Shown here piece by piece: positions 25,844 through 38,694 of a stretch of 64,000 nt of DNA. Positions within the stretch are counted from its first letter, which is position 1, and the number at the start of each line of letters is the position of its first letter. The DNA comes from Paramecium octaurelia (taxonomy: Eukaryota; Ciliophora; Oligohymenophorea; Peniculida; Parameciidae), in the NCBI GenBank assembly GCA_905182995.1, contig CAJJDP010000007.1:434049-498048 (forward strand), read 5' to 3'. Below the pieces are notes generated by a model. It did not search any database, was not told where the DNA came from, and was given only the letters and a program-made list of their open reading frames with translations. A program made the translations under genes and the position numbers.

Positions 25844-25862
25844 AAAAAAATAAATTAAATAA

Positions 25863-27411
25863 TCATTTATATTTATTAATAGCTTATCTTGATAATGCTA
25901 AAGCTGAATTTATTCTATTATTGAGCTCTTGACTCTCCTAGAACTCATCGACAGTTGAATTTCTTGCATTAGGATCTAAAATAATTGGTGGAGTAGGTAA
26001 TGGTTGTATCATGTAATCCTGCAATTTTGGAACTTACTATTCCCTTATTTTCGGCTAAGGTGCTATGTTCTTTAAATTATTTAGTTGTTATTAATAAAGA
26101 AGTATTTATTGTGATTGTTACTCAATTAATAGTTATTATTATTGTTATTATTATTATTATTGCTGTAATAATTATTATTATTATCTTAATTATAATTGTA
26201 AATGTTATTAAATTTGTTATTCTCTTAAAATCTACTCTTATCTTAAACGATCAGCTTCTTGTTATTTAGGATTATTCATTGGTAAATATTGAGGAGGTAC
26301 CACTTATGATTATATCCTAATAGGAGATGACTATATTTATTATTGATTATTAGTAATAGGGATGCTTGGTTAAACTATCTATACGCTTGAAGAATCTGAT
26401 GGGAATCTATTTTAAAAGATCTTTAATTCTTGTTTAGGAGTATGAGTAGTTGGCTGCAATGGATTATTCCTAAAGTTTTATAGATTCTAAGTAACTTCAT
26501 GTGAGTTCTATGTAATAAAATAATTATACTAATATTTCAAGAAATGTAGGTCTATCTATTTCTTCATATTATAACATTGTCAAGACTATTCTGACTAAAT
26601 CGGTTGAATATCCTATATTTTAAATTTCTAATTGTCTCTCCTACAATATTTATTCTTTAATGTATGGATTTTGAAGATCGTAATGATAACACTCAAAACT
26701 ATCCTTGAGTGTCATCAACTCCAAGAATGTCATTCCTAATGAAAAAACATCAGACTTTTGAATGTCGTGAATTGGAATTTCTAGCTTTTATTTCAAACCT
26801 TCCATCTGTTAAGGAGATAGCAATGCTTATCCTTTTCCTGTAAGCACTACTTGATATCCACTCATAAGTCTTAAAACTCCTTTGGGAATTAGTTTGATAG
26901 AATCGTTTTTATCTAAATAGACAGAATCAGGTTAGATATGAGTATGCCATTTCTATCTTGCATCGAGAAAATGTAAGGCTAATAATATTTGGTGAAGACT
27001 CTTCCATAATTGTCTTTCTGGAATGTAACTCTTATTTGAAAAATGATGTCCACACACTTATTTCAAGGTTTTATACACAGCCTCATAAAACCATCTGCTC
27101 ATTTACAAATTTGTAGTTAAATTAGGATCAATACAAAGACCATAGTATTTAACCAGATGACTATGTTTAAGAAGCATAAGTTATTCATGAAGTTCTAGCA
27201 ATGGACCTTCATCATCAGTTGCAGTATTCGAATGTCTTTTTTCAAAGATGGTTGCATATTTAGTATTCTCTCTTTTCAATTTATACAGTTCAACTCGATC
27301 AATATGAGGGAAAGATTATCCTCCCATACTTTCAAATTAATCTTCTAGTGGTTGATTCTAATTGAAAATTGAATTGTCTGCAGATTTTATGATATATACT
27401 TTGTTCCCCAT
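25863..27411 (-). CDS. pseudokinase with Q-rich C-terminus
   Basis: One 22-nt intron (26508-26529) gives 508 residues. Residues 1-290 follow a kinase fold: YKLKRENTKYATIFEKR in the N-lobe, ELHEQLMLLKHSHLVKYYG (helix C to beta-4), QLWKSLHQILLALHFLD (helix E), SDVFSLGMTFLELMTL (helix F) and LTMLQYEEIDRPTF (helix I). The catalytic motif reads WHTHIQPDSVYLD where HRDLKPEN is expected, so the base Asp is gone; DFG is replaced by LIPKG and no glycine loop is seen. It should therefore be catalytically dead. The N-terminal MGNK suggests possible myristoylation. The C-terminal 200 residues are Gln-rich (TAA/TAG) with Pro. The ATG is 46 bp from the divergent EF-hand gene. Confidence 0.85.
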
Positions 27412-27457
27412 TTTTTCAATAAAATTTTATTTAATACTTAAATTTAGCAGTTGATAA

Positions 27458-28335
27458 ATGAATTACAACAACTCAGAGCACTTAAATTAATTGCTTTCCT
27501 TTTAAATACAGGATACTAATGAAATCTTTTACATTAATACAGTATACACTCCTTAGCAACTTGGGGAATTATTTTGTTAGTAATTTAGCTTGGATTTAGC
27601 GAATGCTAAATTAATAACATTAAAATTATTGAAAATTATCGAATCTGCTTCACATTTACCTCAATATTAATATCTTAGCGAATATTATGAAAGACATTGT
27701 GATAGAAGATGTTAATCAAATATTTAATTCAAATAATCCTATAAATTGGTTGAATTCTTGTTTGATAAACCACAATTATTGGATAGAAATCAAATATTCC
27801 AAAGAAAAACTTAATAAAACATAGAAAATATTCGTTAATAATAGGATTAGGCATTGAGCATTCATTGCACTTTTAATCCACAGTTAAATTATACAAATCA
27901 TTCTCAAGATTTCAATAGATACTAACAACTGTATCAAAAGGGATTGCTAAAATAATTGGAGAGGAATAAAAGCAAACACATTCATGTTGATAAGTTAGAT
28001 TAACTGGATGACAATTGTACATTTCAACCTTCAATTAATTAAAATTACAAATTTCAAAAAATAAAGAATGAAAATTTGCCAAGTCAATTGAATTTAATGA
28101 TTAAAACTCACTTACTAAAATAAAACTTATATTACTATCAACTTTTTCAACTTTTAGATAGTAATAATGATGGACTAATATCTAAAGACGAAATTGACAT
28201 CAGTTAATTAAACTAACAAGAAATCAAGTATTAATTTATTTATCAGATAGCCATCTTATGCCATTATTAATGAAAATTGAAAAGGAAGACCTAGAATTAG
28301 ATTATAATTAATTTATAAAAATATAATTAAATTGA
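27458..28335 (+). CDS. EF-hand-containing protein
   Basis: One 23-nt intron (28228-28250) gives 284 residues. Residues 225-240 form one canonical EF-hand loop, DSNNDGLISKDEID, flanked by helices (YYQLFQLL before, QLNQQEIN after). A second, weaker hand may follow in the last 35 residues (LMPLLMKIEKEDLELDYNQF), where the loop ligands are not all present. The first 200 residues are Q/N-rich and helical without a known domain. A calcium-sensing or calcium-buffering protein is likely. The final exon is supported by frame and by its EF-hand-like pattern. Confidence 0.8.
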
Positions 28336-28646
28336 TTACTACTATCAAATAAATAATCTAATAATATAGTCTAAAATCAAAAAAGTCAACATCACATTTT
28401 TTTAATGAAATTTAATTACTTAAATTAATTTAAAGAACATATTCCACTTCGATCTATATTAATTGTACTAATTCATTGATTCAATTAAATATATATAACA
28501 TCCATGCTGAATATTTATGATTAGAAAAGTTAGCCATTTTTTTGCGGAACACATACAAAATCTGCTGAATCAGCTCTATTTATTGTAATTTTATAGGAAA
28601 TTTAATGATTTATTATATATATTTTTGCATAAATATTATAAATTTA
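28336..28646. other. intergenic region, 311 bp, possible unplaced exon
   Basis: Mostly AT-rich. A short frame from ATG 28503 (about 33 codons, includes FFCGTHTKSAESALF) looks somewhat protein-like, but no acceptor joins it to the next gene, so it is not annotated as coding. Confidence 0.35.
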
Positions 28647-29203
28647 ATGGGAATTCGCTATTATTTCAATTCCATATATTTGAACAAACATTGCATAATA
28701 TTTCCATTGATGCAACTAGTTGTAATATTCTGCCTAGTCATATATGTATACTTTTATTTAAACTGATTTTAGTTAATTATTAATAGGAATAATGATTTAA
28801 TACTGCAAATTACAGAATCTCTACTAACTTGTATATTTTTTTTTGAACTACTCGTTAAGATATTCATTCAAAAAGAAGTAATACTAATATAATAAATAGA
28901 ATTACCTTCAAAATAACAATAATCTGACAGATCTAATTTTATTTACCACCATTATTTCTCTGATGGTAATTTAGAAAACAATATCGATAAATCTAAAATA
29001 AGAATAGGAAGAAGAACTGATCTCGATAGCATTATTATTTATTAGATATGCAGTGCAATCTGTGCGATTGTATATGAACATAAAAATGTATTCTTTTTAA
29101 TTATAATAGAAATCGATAAACGATAGCTTTTATATAAAATAATGATATTTCATTTACAAATGAGCCTCAAATGCAATCAGCTATAGAAGTTAATTAATAA
29201 TGA
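28647..29203 (+). CDS. voltage-sensor-domain-only membrane protein
   Basis: Introns at 28746-28772 (27 nt, in-frame TGA), 28878-28899 and 29088-29109 (22 nt each) give 161 residues. Four membrane segments are seen: S1 about 16-34; S2 about 42-64 with the FFFELLVKIF signature and Glu58; S3 about 76-92 with DLILFTTIISLMV and Asp79; S4 about 107-127, ALLFIRYAVQSVRLYMNIK, with Arg117 and Arg124. There is no pore domain, so this resembles the proton channel HVCN1 or TMEM266-type sensors rather than a cation channel. The HVCN1 selectivity Asp in S1 is not seen. The tail after S4 is 35 residues. Another in-frame ATG lies upstream at 28605. The family call rests on segment order and the S2-S3-S4 motifs. 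Confidence 0.75.
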
Positions 29204-29472
29204 TTTATTTATTTTTATGATTTAATTTTATTCATTTGTCTTCTTTTTCTTCGATTCTAGAACAAAATACATGAAAAATTTAAATATAAATTGTCTTTAG
29301 ACGATTTTCTAATGATAGCAGTAAAAGATATAGATAATGTAAATTTTAATTTAGTAATCAATTAATTTAGCAATTTTTAAGATTCTTCAAATTAAAATAA
29401 ATCCAACATAATAAATTCAATGATTTTTTAATGTTTTAAGAATTATGAAATAGAAATTTTATAAAAATAATA

Positions 29473-32400
29473 ATGATTTTTTGGATCGATAGCACTAGCA
29501 TTTATGATTGCAGAACCTACAGTCTCATAAAACCACAGTAATATGATGTTGCTATAATTTTGGATTACATCAAACAGGATTAGTAGTAAAATAGAATTGA
29601 TTTAAAGGAGAAATTACCAAAATTATTAAGAACTCTTGCTCTATTGCTTGTCATCCATAATAAAAAAGATATTTTTCGACTTTTACAGATTTTAGCATCC
29701 AAAGATTTTAAATACACCAAACTTTATAATGACTTTATGAATAATCCTGCTGCTTAATGGTATATTGAATAGATGAAGGTAGAATAAGTTTAAATGATAA
29801 TGAATCAATATATTTTAGGAGAAAATAAGTTTCTCGAAGGCTTTTTTCAAAAAATAACTAATTCCTATGAATAATTTATACAGAAATAACAAAATGAACA
29901 AGGTACTCCTGAGTTTAATCAATAAATAGAAGTGCCATAAAATCAAGATTTAACATCAACCAATAAAATGCAAGACAAATCTTAACAGAAATAATAATAA
30001 GAAAACTAAATACATCCAAATTAAGTTTCTAAAAGTTAAATAGAGGACTAGAACTATTAAAGAAAAAAGAGTGCGGAAGAGATTAATCTTGAAAAAGATT
30101 CATAATCATCTTTATTAAAAGGAAAGAATGAGATTAAAAGTTTTTAAGATACAAAAAATTTAAATCAAATGACAAATAAAGACCAAGCCTAAAAGACGAC
30201 ATAGGATATTGGATAATAATAGTTAAATAAAGAGAAGATATAAAAAACAACTATTGAAATAGAAGATAAGCCTCAATAATAGTAACAACAACAAAATGAA
30301 TAATAGAATAATAAATAAAAAATAGTTTAGCAGCAATAATAGGGGACAAAAAATTAGAAGGAATAAAATAATCAAGAAATTTAAAAAGGACCATATTTTT
30401 CAGAACAACAAAAAATTTCGTTAGAATCCGTTTGTAAAGATGACAAACCAGACTAAAAAAGTATTTTTTCATCTTATTTTATTTAGTGCTTGAAATGGCG
30501 AAAATTTTATCAGAAAAAGCTTAGAAAAAGTCAACCTATTCTCCATTATAATCTCCTTCAAAATTTAAACCAAATCCAAAACCATTAGAGAAAATAACAG
30601 AAAAAGTAGAGAAAAGAGTCAACATAGAATAAAAAATAGCAAAAAAGTTTAATTAAGAACCAGAAAAAATATATTCATATATTGATACTTTAACTGAAAA
30701 GGAATAATAAGATTTCGAATTCTCGGAGGATACAGAATTAATTAAATTATTTGATTTACTAAAGGAGAAGTGTGAATAAACTTATTGGTGGTCTAAATTT
30801 TAAGATAAATGTCATAAGGCAATGATGGATAAAGAACTTGAGATGATAATGTTTGAAAAATTACCTATATTAATGAAAAGATGGGCAATTAAAACAGGGA
30901 AAAATGTTACAGAGATGGAAAGAAATCCTAATAGAAGACATAGAACTCCTATTTAAGAAACAAAAAATACGTTATTAGACTATTCTGATCCAGAAGAGAT
31001 GACAAAAGAAATAATTCATATTCCTTAAACTTCAGAAACATAAGAAAAGAAAAAGTAAGGTTTTTAGAATTAAAAGATAGATGAAAAAGCTAATTTAGAA
31101 TCTAATGAGTAGATCAATAATAATGGGCTTAATAAATTATCACAATAGAATGAGTAAATGATAAAGTATTAGATTAATAATGAATAAGAAGAGAGCATAA
31201 ATTAATATTAGAAAAGTTAAATTCAAACTTCATATGAAATATAAGAATTTCAAAATTAGAAATATGCATAAGATAATTTAGAAAAGGAAATCAATAATTT
31301 TACACCCAGATTTGATGATGATCCCTTTAATAATTAAAATTAATCGATTTTAGTTGAGTAAGAATTATTACTCTAAAATGAGATCTAAGAAGTAACTCCC
31401 TATTAAATCATTGATATTGATGATGAGATATTGTGCAAGAGCTTTCCAGTAGACAACCAAAAGTATTAATAATCTAAAGTCATTAAAACAGTTGCAAATC
31501 GCTTGAATTCTGATATTCCTAATTTTAGATAGCAATAATTTGAAATTCCTAATAAATAATATTTACAATAGGAGAACTCATTCTAAAATAATACAGAAAA
31601 GCAAAAGAATGTAATATGTATTGATTCTTCAAATGATGAAATCATATAATGTAAGAAGACATTATTACCAGTACCTCAATAATAAACAATATAAATTACT
31701 GAAGATTGCATAGAAATTTAAAATTAACCTATTACAAGGAGTAATATCTTATATCCTCCTATCCAATAAGATCTCAGTTAAAATAATGATGATATTGATA
31801 GACTATTTTAAAATGATAATGATATTTCAAGTCCAGACTCAATGGTAAGTTCATCATCAATTTTGATAAGTGAGTAAAGTAGCATTTAATTTGAGGAAGT
31901 TTAAACAAGTAAAAATTAATTTGAAATTAAAGAGTAAATAAATCCATAAAAAAATAAGGAAATCATAAAATTAACAGAAAAAGTCCAGGAGAAATAAGAT
32001 GTCAGAGAAAATAGAGAAGAGGAATAAAAATCTAGGGAGAAAAAGACATCAGAATCAGATATAGAAATCAAAGATAAATCTAAACATAAGAGTAACAAGA
32101 GACAAAGTTCAAAAGATAAAAGTGAAAATTAAAAAGCTAAGAGTAAAAGAAAGGATTCTAAAAATGATGAGAAGGATAAAAGCAGAGCCAAAAGCTCATC
32201 CTAAAATAAGGAAAAAGTTAAAGAAATAGATAAGAACAAAGATAGTAAGAAAAGAAAAAGCAGTGAAAAAAAAAATAATTAAGATATTTTAAAAATGATG
32301 TAAGCAGAGAAAGATGCTAAAGAGAAGTTGAAAGAGGAATAGAAGAAAAAGGAGAAAGAAAAAATACATTAAGAAAATATTAAGAAGGCTGAGCTAAGAT

Positions 32401-33545
32401 TAGAAAAATTGAGATCAGATGAATTAGAATATTAAAAAGAATATAATCTTCTTTAATAACAATCTAAATTTAATGAGCTTGAACCTGGCGAAATAAAACA
32501 ATATTAATCTCAAAATTAAAATAGGAATTAATAATAACTGTAATAGTAATAGTAACAACAATAATAACAACAATAATAAAACTGTAAGAATGTCATTCAA
32601 ATTCATGATCAAAATTAAGGATAAAAGTCATAAGAAAGATAAATCTTTGATCCATAAAATGTGAATACTAATTCAAAATATTAACAATACAATTAGTAAA
32701 TGATATAAAAAGCATAGGAAAGCTAGTCAAACACAAATCGATCATAATAACTTAATTAAAGCCAGGAAAAACCTGTATCTTACACTCCTGATTAAAAAGG
32801 TTAATATAATAATTGGGAGTATTAAAAAAGTTAGCAAGCTAATTAATAAAACCTGAATCAATATGATAGATAGCAAAAGAATTAAACTAACCCAACAGAA
32901 TAAGTTCCTATTTAGTAAAATTATAATTAAAGACCAAATAGCTATGCATTTCCATTAGAATAATATGGTATTTAAGAATTCTTAACAAAGAAAGATTAGG
33001 CAATATAGAAAAGTGTGTAAAAGTCAATGGTAAATCCAGCGTAATATGATCTTGCTTAAGCACCACCTCCAGTTGCTAATTAAGGGAATTATCAAATGCA
33101 ACAATAATAGTACCCATAAAACTATTAGTAGGGATAGTTTTAACCATTGTAATAATAGCAACCCTTTTAATAATAATTCTATAACTAATAGAAGCCAAGG
33201 GATAAAAAATTTAGAAACAATTAACCTCAATAATAAGATTTCTATAGACAAAAACAATAATATCCAAATCAATAAGAACCTAATGTTTAAAAATAAAGAA
33301 AATACAATCCTAATAATGAATAACATGCTAATAATTAAAACTTTAATTATATTCCAGGATAACAGCCTAATATGAATATTTAGCCTTACCCTTATCATAA
33401 CTAAATGAATGATCATTAATATGGTAATCAGAGTCAATTTCCATTTCCTAATGGTCCAAATTATCCATCAAATTAACCATCTAAACAACAAATGTTTGAA
33501 TTTTTTTGTTAGATGTTCTATGATAAATTTCAGTAACCAGAATGA
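29473..33545 (+). CDS. 1,348-residue K/S/Q-rich, probably nuclear protein
   Basis: One 26-nt intron (30461-30486) joins two long frames; the splice is exact and without it the first frame has no stop before the second starts. Residues 30-120 are a helical globular region (KLPKLLRTLALLLVIHNKKD; ILASKDFKYTKLYNDFMNN). A second helical block near residues 400-480 (LIKLFDLLKEKCEQTYWWSKF; LPILMKRWAIKTGK) faintly recalls TFIIS-N-like elongation-factor domains, which is weak. Residues 800-930 are a KSKHKSNKRQSSKDK-type basic/serine tract, then a charged helix, the motif LEPGEI and 300 residues rich in Gln, Asn, Pro and Tyr. A role in nuclear RNA or transcription is inferred from composition only. The start at 29473 is uncertain: upstream frames also look coding. 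Confidence 0.7.
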
Positions 33546-33674
33546 ATTAAATTATAAATGTTTTTATCAAATTTACAATTAATAAATGTATTATCTTTAT
33601 TTTCATTATTTTCTATCAGAAATATATAAATGAATATCTAATAATGATATATAAATTATCTATTATTATAATTC

Positions 33675-36600
33675 TCATTATGCTAAGGCTAAAGCCACCT
33701 TTGTTTTTTAATGATTATCTAATTATTCATTTAATGTAAAGTTTTATGATCTTAAAGCTTCAATTTCTGCAAATGAAACGACTAATAAGAAACTGTATTC
33801 ATCTATCTTGTATTGAAGACTGTTTAATTTTGAATATTCAAATTTCCATTATCCTAAGTCCTTTAGATGAATATGATATATATACCTTATCTAATTCAGC
33901 AATTTTTGCATCTGCTTCATTTAAATCGTGAGTTAAATTTTCAACTTAGACTTAAAGTTCATTCGATTTATCTTCCAATTTTTTAGCCTTAAACTCATGT
34001 CTTTTAACCTCACTACTTAATAAGGCCATTTTATCTTCGTATTTATACTGATATAATTATATTATATAAATACTTTTATGTCCTCAAGTTCTGCAATCTT
34101 ACTCTCTAATTAAGTGATTTTTTATTTGAACTATTCTATGATTTCATCCTTCGATTATGATTCCTTTTCTAATTTCTTAATTTAGTTCTAAAGATCCTCT
34201 TAATTAACAAGTAAACCTTCAATTTCAGCAACTTGTTATTTGAGTTGAGTAATTTCAGCAGATTTGTTTTAATTGTCATCAATTTATTATTATAATTGGT
34301 TTTCAAGTGAACTCAATTATGTTTTTAATTCATTAATATCTTCTAATTAATTATGTAAATCATTTAATTCTTAATCCATTTTCATTAGTTCTTAGTTTTA
34401 TTGATCAATTTCTCCTTACTTCTTTTAATTAAGTACTTTTAATCTTTCAATTTCTGATGAAAGCATAGCTAACTTATTTTCCATTTATTCCTTTACATGA
34501 AGTAACTATTGATATTGTTAATCCAATTATTCATGTTTTTATTTCCATAATTTTAATTCTTTTTCTAATTCAGCAATTCTATCATTAAGGCTTTCAATTT
34601 CTAATTTTAAGGCATCCATTTCAGCCAATTATGCTTATTGATCTTATATGATCTTTTTCAATTCATCAACATTTTCCATTTTTTCAAGTTTATACTTCAT
34701 ACCTTCAATGTGTGTTGAAAGCATAGCACATTTACTTTAAAGATCATATTTTTCTTATTCTGATTATTAAATCTTCTCCTCCAAACCTTTTCGACTTTAT
34801 TGTTCATGTTATAGTTGTTCTTACAATACTGAATTTGATTCTTTTAGTTATTGAATTTACACTTACAAAGTATCAGAGGACAATAACTCTTTTTGTAATT
34901 ATTGATTTTATTATTAGTGATTTAAGACTTCTTAATTCTTTTATACAATTGTTTAATTCAACCTCTGATTTTCTTGTTTTAATAAAGTTAATCTATTTTA
35001 TAAATCCAAAGTTGGATCTTCTTCATTGGCCAAATTGGATTCAGAAACTTTCTTATAACTTTATTATAATGAACTTAATTATTATTATAAATCTGCAATA
35101 ACTTGTTCTGAATTTGCTTGTTTGTGTACTATATTTTATGCTTTTTGTTCATCTAATTGTCTTCTTAATTCTGAAATATTTGTATCTTATTAAGTTGATT
35201 GTCCTCTTAGTTTTTCTAATTCAGCCTAATAGTTCTAATTCATTTATTATTGTGCATCATATTTACTCTATAATTAGTGTAATTATTCTTTAAGTAAATT
35301 GAGATCTGATAATTATTGCTCAGCTTCTTTCAACTATTCAGTCTTTTAATCATTTAGATATCTCAATCTTTGAGACTCAGCACTTAACATAGCGACTTTA
35401 TTTTCTAAGTCATATATTTTATTGTTAGCATCTTGGAGTTTTTATTCAAGTTCTGTAATTGCCTATAATTTCTTCTCTAGTTCATCAATTGTATTATTGG
35501 CTTATTCTAATTAACGAACTAAATCATCAATCTACTTTTGTAATTCATCTATTTCATTTAATTATTCTTATAATCTTTTCAATTCTTCTTATTCTTATAA
35601 AATTTTATCATTCTTCTATTTCAATTAAACTTTTAATCTTTCTATTTCTGCTGCCAACATACTTACTTTATTTTCTAATTGCATTTTCTCTTCTTCTAAT
35701 AACTTAAATTTGTCAAGATTTTTCAATAATTCAGCATTTTATTAATGCAATTATTCGTTTTATCTGTGTTGCTAATCTAATTCCTATTACAATCTCTAGT
35801 TTTCTTATTACAATAAAGATAATGATTTAATTTTTTGATTCTATTCTTAAATGGTTAAATCTGCATTATTAAGATCAATATCCTTTTATTGTGATTATTG
35901 TTATAGTTATTAAAGTTCTGCACTTTTATCGGTTAACAACTTTTTCAATCTGTCTAATTCTCCAATCAAACCCTAATGTAATTTTAATTACCCTTTAGTG
36001 GCTTCCAACTCTATTTATAACTTTTGTTTATCATCATTCAAATTATGAACTTAAACAGTCAGTTTATTTTATTCCTGATTTAAGGTATCTATTCTTGCAA
36101 CTGATTCCTTTTATGCAGATGAGAGTTGTTAATGTTACATATCGAGATTCTATTTTAGAATTAAATTCTTACATTGTATTTAATTTTCCATTAATCTAGT
36201 TGTTTAAGAGCATCAGTTAAGTCCTGTTAAATCTTCTTTTAACTATTCTACCATTCTAATTTTTCTCTATCTAATTGAGCTTTTAGAAATTATAATTCTG
36301 TTGGGTTGTATTCTGCTAATTTTTATTTTAATTCATCAATTTCCTTTTGTTTCTTTTAATCATTCTCAGTATATTTTAGTTTCCATTGTTCAATCATCCT
36401 TTCTTTACCTTCATTTTGATTATGCATATCTTATAATGCTTATTGAAATGCTTCCAATTCTTATAGTTATTCTTAGTATTCTCTGCATTTTTGTGACAAC
36501 TATTAATTAGAAATAATTGATACTTAGCCTATGGTATCCTCTCTTTCACCAACTAATTTTTTCAATCTTTCTACCTCTACTTATTAATTCAGTAATTTTT

Positions 36601-37049
36601 GATTTTCGATTACTAATTCATTCATTTCTGCTCTTTATTTGTCCATATCAGCTTGAATTTTGGACAGATCAATTTAGAACTTTTTCGCATCTTCCTATGA
36701 ACCCAGAATCCTTGATTGTAATTCATCTTTCTTAAATATTCAGATTATTATTACTATTTCATTTTCTATGTCATATTTAGCTAATTAAGCTTCTAATGTA
36801 AAATATTTTTTTTTCCATAACTCTAATTCATCTTTGTATTCATCATCATTTCCTTTTTCTGCACCATGTGAAACTGGATTTTTCTCTTTGACTATCACAG
36901 TTGTTGGCAAATTTTGGGCTGCTGGAATCACATAAGAATGACCCATATTGGATACCACTGGAATAACTAATGTAAAATTAAAATACAATACTTCTGCTCG
37001 GTGATCTGACTGAAATAGCTTATGAAGACTACGGTCTAAAGGAAGCCAT
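33675..37049 (-). CDS. 1,083-residue coiled-coil protein with repeated AMLS-EIERLK motif
   Basis: Five introns (36968-36992, 36731-36754, 36150-36172, 34048-34073, 33861-33885; 23-26 nt) leave exactly 1,084 codons. The first 50 residues are globular/unstructured (MASFRPQSS..., then VVSNMGHSYVIPAA). The remainder is continuous coiled coil rich in Glu, Gln, Lys and Leu. A motif ENK-(V/L)-(S/A)-ML-S/A-x-E-I-E-R-L-K recurs five times, at about 35660, 35385, 34720, 34465 and 34020. Each copy is followed by a run of Gln/Lys heptads. It is likely a filament or scaffold protein of the cortex or basal-body region; the exact family is not recognised. A further 27-nt segment near 33800 (donor GTTT) could be an extra intron. 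It is 67 bp upstream of the phosphatase gene on the same strand. Confidence 0.82.
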
Positions 37050-37116
37050 TCTTAAATAAATAAATAATTATTATTAATAATATAAAGATATTTTTATTAA
37101 TTATATAAGACAAGTA

Positions 37117-38694
37117 TCAAATTTTAGGTAGTTATTAACTTTTGTATTGTTTAAGAACCTCTCTCACATCCTCGCATCCATTTTCTACTAGTTTCTTTAA
37201 AAAAACACTCAGTTCCAATAATTCTTTATCTTCTTGATCATTATACCATGTCTTAATAAAGATGCCATTCTCAGGCTAATGTTGAAAATTATCAGCAATA
37301 TTATCCACTATTATAACTTTTTTAAGACTACGACCTAATCTAGATAAGTCTTTAACAAAATGATTTTGATATTACATCGCATGTTATCTATAGAGACGAT
37401 ATTAAATATGCTTATTTTTGTCCACTTGATCTAGAATCCAATTAGCATAATCAGGTAATCCTGCTGTAAACACTGCAATTTCAAAGTAATTACTCATTTC
37501 CTATAGAAATTGCTCAGTGTATGGCCTAATCAAGAAACTTTTGGTTTAATCAAAAAAATGAATAAGGGTTTCATCCATATCCAAAATTAGAGTGAATTCA
37601 TGACTTTCCTCTTTTGGTAAATATGGTTTGTTTGCTACACATATCAAGGGAATTCCTAATAAACCATGATAGCTTTGCTGAATTGTAAAATACAGAGAAA
37701 TGAAATTCTGCAATACTAAGTTTGATTCCAACATTCGGAGGTGTGGTACTTATTTTAAGTAAGTGCTTAAGAATTGGTAAAGGTCCTTTGACTACTTTAT
37801 TAAGGATTTGTATAGGCTTGATAACAATTCAACATTTTATCTAATTTGAGTATTTGAATCAACTTTCTTACTCCCAAAATACTTTTTATTCTGATTGATG
37901 ATATTTTAAAGTTCCTATTAATGTGTCTTTTGCAATATCATCTCTCCTAATAATAGATAGTTTTATAAATTATAAATCAGCATATTCTTAAAATTGACTA
38001 TGTTACTTGTATATAAGTGTTGGTCAAAAAAACTGTTTATGATCACAACAATCTAAAAATTATAATAATAATACCCCCATCTTAATCAATATTAAAATCT
38101 GTCTAAATTATCTTGTATTCTCAACCAAAAGCTTTTCAATCTGACAAAAATGGACTCCATCTATGAATTCTAAAAATCTATTTATCTAATCCACTTAATC
38201 ACTTACGTTCTAATAAATTATAATTAATTATCTATTACTTTTCTCATTGCATCCATCAAACTCACAATTGAGTGATATATTTTTACATAACTCTCTAAAT
38301 TGTCTTCTAAAGTATCATCAATCTCATATTATTGATGAATGGATTTCTCTAAAACATAAATTACTTTATAGATACTTAATACCGATCTATTATTATCCTC
38401 TTTTACTTTCTTAGCATTCGATTAAGGAGATTGATTCCTATCACTCAATGGAGGAGATTCATCCGACTTTAATGGATTTAATTTATTTTATTTATTGTTA
38501 ATTTCCAATTTGTCATCAGAAATGGCTACTTTTATTCTAACTTTCTTTATCTCAAAGTTTTTTTTTGAACTCCTTACTACTGACTTGGGCTTTATTATAG
38601 GTAATTATTCAGTCTCCTCCTAATCTGAACCATTTCTTAATTGAGAAATACCACGATTTACAATTATTTTTTAAGTTGGTTTATTTTTTCTCAT
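37117..38694 (-). CDS. FCP1/SCP-like (NIF-domain) protein phosphatase
   Basis: Introns at 38178-38206 (29 nt) and 38053-38074 (22 nt) give 508 residues. The C-terminal 180 residues are an NIF/HAD phosphatase: TLILDMDETLIHFFD carries the DxDxT nucleophile motif, followed by IRPYTEQFLQEM, EIAVFTAGLPDYANWILD, SLKKVIIVDNIADNFQHQPENGI (the second acidic motif) and YNDQEDKELLEL. Such enzymes dephosphorylate Ser/Thr, typically in the RNA polymerase II tail or in signalling proteins such as CNEP1/Dullard substrates. The first 320 residues are basic and Ser-rich, then helical, with a hydrophobic stretch near residue 200 (ILILIKMGIVVII) that could be a membrane anchor; this is uncertain. HMFF-type BRCT of true FCP1 is absent, so an SCP/CNEP1-like enzyme is favoured. 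Confidence 0.9.

Noticed and set aside
28336..28646. Retained internal eliminated sequence (IES) suggested by TATAG motifs
   Set aside because: TATAG is common by chance in such AT-rich DNA, and no flanking TA pair interrupts an otherwise open gene.
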